Positions 56,571-64,000 of a stretch of DNA of 64,000 bases are shown piece by piece. Below the pieces are notes generated by a model, which was not told where the DNA came from, did not search any database, and saw only the letters and a program-made list of their open reading frames with translations. The translations under genes and the position numbers were made by a program. The first letter of the stretch is position 1. Each line of letters starts with the position of its first letter. Source of the DNA: Acanthochlamys bracteata (Eukaryota; Streptophyta; Magnoliopsida; Pandanales; Velloziaceae); assembly GCA_019914995.1 (NCBI GenBank), contig CM034140.1:6138001-6202000 (forward strand), written 5' to 3'.

Positions 56571-59500
56571 ATGGCGAAGGAAGAGAATTACAACTCAATC
56601 TCAGGTCCTCTCCTTCCCGTTCACAGCAACGATGAAGAATCAGACCACCAGCACGATTACCGCAACGGTTCATTCGGCGGAAGTGTTTTCAGTGTCTCGA
56701 CAACAATCATCGGCGCCGGAATCATGTCTCTGCCGGCAACAATGCGTGTTCTAGGACTCATTCCGGGAACGATTGTTTTAATCCTGACAGCTGCTCTTGC
56801 GGGGAAATCTGTCGACTTGCTTCTTCGACTCAGCAGAGCTGCTAAGGCGAGAAGCTATGGCGCTGTTATGCGGAGAGCGTTTGGGTCGCCGGGCGGTGTG
56901 ATTGCGCAGATTGCTGTTGTTGTTAATAATTTCGGAATGGTTGTTGTCTACATGATTATAATCGGTAAGAATTCTATTTTTTTTGGCCTGCTGCTTCATT
57001 AACTCCTTAGTTTTTGGGAGAAAAATACTGTGGAACACGGCCCTATGATTAAAAGTAACATGCTCTACCAACTAAACCAAGACGGCTTATTCTTTAATTT
57101 ATGATCATAATTTAAGAGTTTTCTTTTTTCCCCTTTTTGGGCTTTAATTTCTGATTCTTTTGTACTTGTTGATTATTATTTTCTTATGTTTTTTCCTGCT
57201 CTTTCTTTGATCAGAAGTTCGTTTACTGATTGTCTGAGAATGTTTGTTTGAGCTGTGTATGTAGCTATCTTGTTGGTGTTGTTTTCTGATTCATGTATTC
57301 TTTAGCTGTTTTTAGTTAAGTTGATTAAGGAAAAGTTATCTGATCTCTTAGTTTACTGCTGGCACAATTTAAATCTTCTAACCTTAACTGATTTTGATTG
57401 GTTCTTAACTTAGACTCCTTTTGCGATTATCCTCATAAAAGAACTAATACAATAAAAATAAAAGTAAAAAGAATATTGTGGGGATGTTCGGAGCCTTAAC
57501 TTGAAGTTGACATGTCTTAGTTGGTGGATAGTCTTTTTGTCATTGCTAAAACTTTACGCCTTATGGTTGTAGTTCCTAAAGCCTCAGTAACCGCTTCTTT
57601 GCAGATTGTTTGGTATATTGGTTGAAGCTGTAAAATTGAGTTATCTGATCTCGGTTCCTTTCATACTTCTGTACAGTTAGCATTCCATGTTGGCTTTTTG
57701 TGGTGACCATGTGCATAAAAAGCTCATCCTAATTACTTGTTTGATGTGAAACAACTGTTTCTTTAATTCAATTTGCCCCTATTAACTGATTTATGTTATG
57801 TAAGTCAAATGTGTAAACAGAAGTAAGCACTTCTCTCTCTCCTAACGGCTTCATGTTGAGTTCTCAGCTGGTTCGTCTGCTGACTTGAAACTTTCCTCGT
57901 CATGTTTTAGACATTTGTGTTGTTGCTTATTATTTGCTTTTCTATACCAGTCACATAAATGGAACAAAAAATTCTACTACAGTGTTCTTCATTCTGATAG
58001 GTTTTCAAATTTGCAGCTACATAGCGAGCTATATGACCTTAACTAGTTGTATGTTCTATTGACTGACGTTGTTTAGAGTTGATTGATTTTGATGGGTTGT
58101 TTCTTTTGTATTTGTCTACCTTTGACAATTTGTTCGAGCTTCTATCTTCTCATTTATTGCTTTTGAAACTCTATGGTGGTAGTTAGTACCCAGCAGTTAG
58201 TTGCTTGTGGGACTGGGATTTTATTTCAAGTGGATTTATCTTGATTTGTTATAGTCCTGTTGACACGGTTAATAATTTCCTTTGGTTCTTCACAATCATG
58301 TTGATGTAACTCCATGATGATGCTAATGCATGCATGAGCTTCCTCAGTTATCATGATGCTATCATTTTAAGCTAAGTACTTACTACATGATAACCTATCT
58401 AATTTATTCTACAATAGCAGGCTCCTTAATGAATGAAATTGCTTCAATATTCAAGCAATCTTGAGGTCAGTGTGCAGGTCATGTACTGAAGTTTGTTTCT
58501 CTGCTTGTTATATTCTCCAGTGTAATAAAAAAATGTAGCAAAATTAGTGAAATGAAACTTATGTCTATTGTTGTAATATTAGCTTTTATGAATGGTTCTC
58601 TAATTTCTAGAGATAGTAGCTTTTATAATTGTTCAGTTAAAATTGAAAGAGATATACACAAATGGAACTTCATACTTTGCTTGTTAGCAGCCTGTCTACC
58701 TTACTCAGTAGTAGCCTTGCTCTTGTTGATTGACAAGAACAGTTAAATATGAAATTTTAAGGTTCTTCATTATATGTTCTGAACCAGGGCATCATCCAGC
58801 ACTCTGATGGATGATGAATGAACTCTTGGTTTAATCTCTAACTAATGTTGTGGACTCATTGTTTATGCTATATTGGTTTAATCTCTAATCATTGAGCACT
58901 CATTTATTTTTACACGGTTCTACTGAAATGGGTGTTTGTATGTGTTAGGTGATGTATTCTCTGGAACAATTTCTAATGGTTCCCATCATCCTGGTCTTTT
59001 GGAGGAATGGTTTGGGTTACACTGGTGGACTGCACGCACCTTCGTTCTTCTTGCTTCCATGTTGATAGTAGTTGCTCCATTGGCACTATTCAAGCATGTA
59101 GGTAAGGATTTCCAGGCCAAGTCACAAAATTTGACTTTTGCATCATTTTTCTCAGAGGATCAATAATTCATGATGCAAGTTTTGTATCCTAAACTCATTT
59201 TTGTTTTCTTCTTGTTTTTCCTAATTCCTGCGATGTTACAAACTAGTAGTATCTACTCCTTGCAGATTCACTAAGATACGCATCAGCTGTGTCAATTGCC
59301 TTAGCAGTTGTTTTTGTTATTGTCACTGCTGCCATTGCTATTTTCAAATTGGTGAACGGAAGCATATCAGTGCCAAGATTGTTTCCCAACTTAACTGATC
59401 ATGCATCTGTTTGGAAACTTTTCACGGTTGTTCCTGTAGTTGTTACTGCATATGTCTGCCACTATAATGGTCAGTATACTCTTAACATTATATTCTATGA

Positions 59501-60807
59501 TATGGTATTGTTGCTGCAATAATTTACTTCTATTTACGCAGATTCTCCTTCAGCATAGAGATATTCAAAGGTGATTATCAGTTGTGTTATTACCTTCTAC
59601 AGAGAATTGAGAAAACCTGCTTCAGTTGCTCATGTTACTAGCTGTTTGTCTATACTCGTATCAAATAAGCTCTTACCGTAACTGAAAACTTCTTAAGCAC
59701 TATGTTAGTGAATTGGATTTTGCGCATATCAGATAATTCCTAACCATTGCAGCATAGTCAGTAGTCTCTTAGTTGCATTGTAATACCAAATATTTGTCTA
59801 AGCTATTAAAATTTTACATTTGCAGTGCACACTATTGCCAACGAACTCAGATATGAGTCCCAAATGCAAAACGTCGTGCGGACATCACTAAGTCTTTGCA
59901 CGGCTATCTATCTAGCCACTGGCATTTTTAACTACCTCCTGTTCGGTAATTCTACACTCGATGATGTACTTGGAAACTATAATACAGACCTTGGAATCCC
60001 CTACAGCCCTCTGTTCAATGGCATTGTTCGAATAAGCTATGTTGCGCACCTCATGCTTGTCCTTCCGATCGTATTTCATGCTCTTCGGCTCAACGTGGAT
60101 GGACTGTTTTTTTCATCTGCAAAGCATTTGTATTCTGATAAGCTTAGGTTCTCACTTCTCACGATTGCCCTTCTGGCATCCACTTTTCTGGCTGCAAACT
60201 TCATCCCTAGCATTTGGGATGCCTTTCAATTTACTGGAGCAACAGCTACAGTCTGTATCGGGTTCATCTTTCCTGCAGCCCTTACCCTCAGGTTGGTTAT
60301 CATATTTCTTGCTAGAAAAGTGAATGTGTAAGAGCTTTGGGACTCTACTTTGCATGCCTTCAGAATTGCTTACTTCAAACTGGGATACAGATCTCATGCC
60401 TAAGCTTGAGATAAGTTAGCGGGAAATTTTAGATTCTTCAAGGGTTTAGTAAGTAGAAGTTAGTCTGTATTTTAAAAGAAAAAAAAGTATGAGGGCCTAT
60501 GATTATATTGAATTTACGTCTCCCTCTATTCTTTTCTTGTTCCCCTTCTTTTAGTTTGTTGTTGAAGGCAATACTTAATAAGTGACTCGAGGTTCTAAGG
60601 CATCCACATCTTCTGTTATCGTCTACTGTTTGGTTATAGCATGATGTCACGATTAAGTTGGTTTGGCATTATTTCAGGGAACATGATGGGATAGCAACAA
60701 GATGGGAGAAATACTTATCTGTAATCATGATCGTACTCGCCGTTTTTTCAAATGCAATGGCTATATACAGTGATGCAGACTCGCTCATCCACAAGAGGAA
60801 TGAATAA
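56571..60807 (+). CDS. AVT6-like vacuolar amino acid transporter (five exons, 448 aa)
   Basis: Member of the plant AVT branch of the amino acid/auxin permease (SLC38-like) superfamily; AVT6 proteins are thought to export amino acids from the vacuole. Exons: 56571-56964, 58949-59101, 59266-59469, 59826-60291, 60678-60807. All introns are GT-AG and the phases close to 449 codons, a normal length. Start context CAAATCATGGCG is good. The diagnostic N-terminal segment GGSVFSVSTTIIGAGIMSLP (about 36-55) is the first membrane helix with the unwound IGAGIMSLP motif. About eleven hydrophobic segments follow. Other landmarks are TAYVCHYNVHTIANEL and FTGATATVCIGFIFPA. The acidic, His-rich first 35 residues are cytosolic. 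If intron 4 is retained, the frame stops 13 codons later at 60329-60331, giving a shorter C-terminus. Intron 1 contains a tRNA-Lys-like relic. Confidence 0.93.
57030..57086 (-). pseudogene. tRNA-Lys(UUU)-like relic, antisense in AVT6-like intron 1
   Basis: On the minus strand, from 57086, the acceptor start GCCGTCTTGG, a D-arm with TTTAGTTGGTAGAGCATG (A and B-loop landmarks of a tRNA-internal A box) and an anticodon loop CTTTTAA (anticodon UUU) are readable. The T-arm is broken: the expected GGTTCGAAxCC B box is reduced to CGTGTTCCACAG. A tRNA-derived relic or SINE head rather than a working tRNA; no SINE body or A-tail is recognisable. Confidence 0.7.
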
Positions 60808-61662
60808 ATAGCTGAGGCTTGCAAATTCAATCTTCATCCCAGTTAAACAAGCCAATTGATCTTGCTTGATTTGGATATTGTGGTAACTCATTTGAGCATG
60901 TACCGACCCCAGTTTGGGGCTCCAAGTCCTTTGATCTTATTATGCAACTCCATTTTTATCGAGTTGCTTTAATTGTAAAATCTTTGAATATATTTACCCA
61001 TCTTCTTTACCAACGTGAAGGATCAGATCTATCTTTGTTTTAGATAAAATTAAGGATCACAGATACGGAAAACCCCCTGCAAGTCTTTTGCAAGCCTTCT
61101 CCGTAGAACTATCAGGTAATAGTATTAATAAATCTCACATAGGTTCATTTTATTTCTCAAATTTTTTATTTTACATTTAAAAAAATTTTGTATATTTTTG
61201 CAGAATTTATTTAATAATTTAGAGAGTTAAATAAATTTTATATCGTAAAATTTTATTATTATTTATATTAGTAATTTTAGATAAAAAGTTAAAATTTTAA
61301 ATATTTTAAAAAATTTTTTAAAAATTTTTTGGCATATCACATGAAATTTGTAGTCTATAGAGCTTTAATGTTTGAGTAATACTATAATTTCCCAACAAAA
61401 ACTTTCCGTTATTATACTCTTATGTATTTTTCTTACTTGATAATAATTTAATAGTATAGATTAAATTTGATACAAAGAAAGAGTGATTAAAAGAAGAATT
61501 TTCTATTTCTTTATATATAATTGTTTTAATACGGGCTGATCTTACAAAATCTCAGTCAAGATGATAATAAGGAAGCTGCCATCATTAACGAACCATTTCC
61601 CACTTTCCTACATAAACCCTTGAAACCGTTGGATAGAAAGCGCGAATATTTCCAAAGCGGAA
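60808..61662. other. Intergenic: AVT6-like 3' flank and TyrRS promoter
   Basis: No gene. A TATATATAA word at 61512-61520 lies about 145 bases before the TyrRS ATG and is a candidate TATA box. 61140-61330 is AT-rich. Confidence 0.45.
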
Positions 61663-64000
61663 ATGGCGGAGATCTCAAACCCCGCCGCCGCTGAACCATC
61701 TTCAAGCAATTCACCGGCGTTGAATAATCTTTCGATCTCCGAATCCCAGTAAATCTTCGTATTTTTCAGTTTCGTTGTTCTTGAATCTTTTATTCTTCGA
61801 ATCATTGCTGTTGAATCGCATTTGAACTACTTTACCTCAGAACAATTGTTTCTTGAATCCCATGTTTGTTGAATTCTTTTCTGTATCTTTTACTTTTTTA
61901 TCCCACTGTTCCCCAATCCCTATTCTAGAGATTCGTTAACAATAATTTGTAATTACTATGTCAGAATTCCCAATATGGAGATAGCTCTAGTAGTAGTAGT
62001 ATATTAGGAATGTTCCAATTGTTATAAGAATTTGCTAAAAATATAATTATAAGCTTTTAATAAGCTTAAGTTGTAGATTGTCATAATAAGCTCTTATTAA
62101 TGGGCGATTGATAGTTTTGGTTATGTGATTGTGGTAGAATGAGTTTGGAGGAGAAGTATGAGCTTGTGAGAAGCGTGGGAGAAGAATGCATCCAAGAGGA
62201 CGAGCTGCGGAACCTGTTGGCTAAGAAGCCCAACCCCATATGCTATGATGGATTCGAGCCCTCTGGCAGGATGCACATTGCTCAGGTGAAGTACCACTTT
62301 TAATCTATGTGGGTGTTGGAGTTTGAGTTGTTCACTAGATGATAGCTCGTGAAGATAACCTAGTGGGATAAAGGCGTGCTGCCTGCTTTAGTCTTTTTTG
62401 TATGTACTGGAGATTCGTTTTAACTTTCTGGAGGAAATGAGAATAGCTATTTTGCTTTTAATAGGACGGAAACTAACATGCAACTCGAGAAAAATCCAGC
62501 GAAAGTCTCCTAAACAGAATCATGTACTTTGCATGTGATAGTGAGGTCCTAAGACTGTAGCACAACTTAAATTTCCAAATTATTGCATTTCTATAAACTT
62601 GTTTATAATAATGTGAAAAATTGTGCACGACTGGAGATGGAGCAGTCTCCAGAAAACATCATTGTTTCCTAATATTTGATTTGGATGTTTGCACCACAAC
62701 TTAAAAGTTTCCATTAGTCAGCTTCTATATTTTGTTGATTCCTTGAAAATAAAAGACAATTGTTATAGTGCTATTGGAATGCATTTGTTAGAAAGGTATG
62801 TTGCCTCTAATTGTGTGTCTTTTAGATTCAATAAGAAATTCTCATTTGACACTATCATCAATGTGGGGCCCTAAACTTTGTGGATGTATCAACATGCTGT
62901 AATTGCTTTATATTATTGATTTCTCACTACCAAATAATTTGTTGGTTAACATCTAGTAATATGTGGAGTCTTCTAATATTAATGATTGCAAGTTTTTATT
63001 ATTGGAAGTTCTGCACTGGGGGATGCTCCTTTGATTGTCCTGAATATGTCAAAGATAGCTTACTTTAAGTTGCTAATACAAATGAAAGAGCACAGTGGTG
63101 CCATCATAACTTCCCTTAAAATTATGACTCATTTTCTGTTGGTTGAGATGTATTTGATGTAACTAGCAGTGGAGATGCCTTGATGGATGTTCTTTCCATT
63201 TCATCGTACATATTTGCACTAATTTTTTCTTTAACTATCTACAGACCTTTTGCTTCTTTGACTTTAATCTGCTTTTGTTTTACACAAGAATAAGTATAGA
63301 TGTGCTTGGTTCTTACCATCCAAAGTAGCTACTAAGGTTAAACACTCTTTGTGCCAATGTACATTATAATCATTTGTGGGCATCTGCTTAGAGCAAATAT
63401 TTAATAAACAGGCTCTGATCTAATCCTCTTCATAACAGTGAAAGGATGCTGTAGGTATTCAATAACACATCCTCTTTATCTGTAGCAAGTCACCTTAGAG
63501 GAAAACTTGCTAAATTATAAGATGTTTGAGTCCTTCCTTATCATCCGCAGGGTGTAATGAAGGCCATAAATGTGAACAAACTAACAGCAGCTGGGTGCAC
63601 AGTAAAAATATGGATTGCAGACTGGTTCGCACAACTAAACAACAAAATGGGAGGGGATCTGAAGAAAATACGTACAGTAGGTCGTTACCTGATAGAGATA
63701 TGGAAGGCTGTTGGAATGAATCTTGACAAAGTTGAGTTTTTATGGTCTTCTGATGAAATTAATGGTCGAGCAAGTGAGTACTGGCCACTTGTAATGGATA
63801 TAGCTCGGAGAAACAAACTCCCTCGAATAATAAGGTAATGTTATTTTTAGTGGCACTTATATGTTGCATTGGATGCTGCTTGATTATCCAAGTGCCTTAA
63901 AAAAGTTGTTTCCAGCTAGAGTTCTATAGGTATGACTTAGAATATGATGACATCCACTGCTTGCATGCAGATGTAGTCAAATCATGGGACGGAGTGAACA
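61663..64000 (+). CDS. Cytosolic tyrosyl-tRNA synthetase, 5' part (truncated by window end)
   Basis: Class I aminoacyl-tRNA synthetase attaching tyrosine to tRNA-Tyr, of the eukaryotic/archaeal type. Exons seen: 61663-61748, 62138-62285, 63551-63834, and 63971 onward to the window end. The introns are GT-AG with phases that close. An Ala/Ser/Pro-rich plant-type N-terminal extension (MAEISNPAAAEP...) is followed by the catalytic core. The HIGH-equivalent is PSGRMHIAQ, ending at residue 78. Then come KLTAAGCTVKIWIADWFAQL, the tRNA synthetase segment ENxxWSSDEI (here VEFLWSSDEIN) and ARRNKLPRIIRCSQIMGRSE across the exon 3/4 junction. The KMSKS region lies beyond the window. No transit peptide is apparent, consistent with the cytosolic enzyme. 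Confidence 0.93.

Noticed and set aside
60152-60397. Minus-strand ORF over AVT6-like exon 4
   Set aside because: Antisense shadow of a well-supported exon.

Overview
The window is nuclear DNA from a flowering plant, most likely a eudicot. The evidence is intron-containing genes with GT-AG junctions, very AT-rich intergenic DNA, plant-specific families (gibberellin receptor GID1, chloroplast M41-like protease, AVT-type amino acid transporter), and dense Copia, Gypsy, Mutator and MITE remains. I cannot name the species.

Layout. 1-8100 is transposon debris: two broken Copia polyproteins and an old Gypsy LTR fragment split by a MITE. It also holds one promoter-like block (site II palindrome plus telo box near 3035-3103) with no recognisable protein gene behind it. 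8122-9868 (minus) is a complete two-exon GID1 gene. 10140-13670 is gene-free AT-rich DNA. 13673-17925 is a full-span but decayed Copia element (minus) with both LTRs, primer-binding site and polypurine tract.

20169-30237 is the most unusual part: an inverted repeat of about 10 kb. Its core is a Mutator-like element (MULE, 21671-28917) with long terminal inverted repeats, GC-rich subterminal tandem repeats and a FAR1/MURA-type transposase gene. That gene is in frame from end to end except for one TAA just before the SWIM zinc finger. The inversion continues about 1.3-1.5 kb beyond the MULE ends into flanking DNA that contains a miniature LTR retrotransposon. An additional MULE end sits at the outer right border. 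30421-33290 is another TIR element carrying a solo Gypsy-type LTR.

34018-64000 is the gene-rich part: EMC6 (plus, four exons, 110 aa); a class I aminotransferase of the tyrosine aminotransferase group (minus, eight exons); a chloroplast-type M41 metalloprotease-like gene without an AAA domain (minus, seven exons); an AVT6-like amino acid transporter (plus, five exons, 448 aa); and the first exons of cytosolic tyrosyl-tRNA synthetase (plus, cut by the window end). I built these gene models by hand from splice sites and protein family knowledge, and all reading phases close.

The genes are unrelated housekeeping or signalling genes with no operon-like logic. What ties the region together is a set of roughly 170-270 bp MITEs with TTA/TAA/CTA-type target duplications, found in intergenic DNA and in introns. 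One of them abuts, and partly forms, a 5' splice site of the protease gene.
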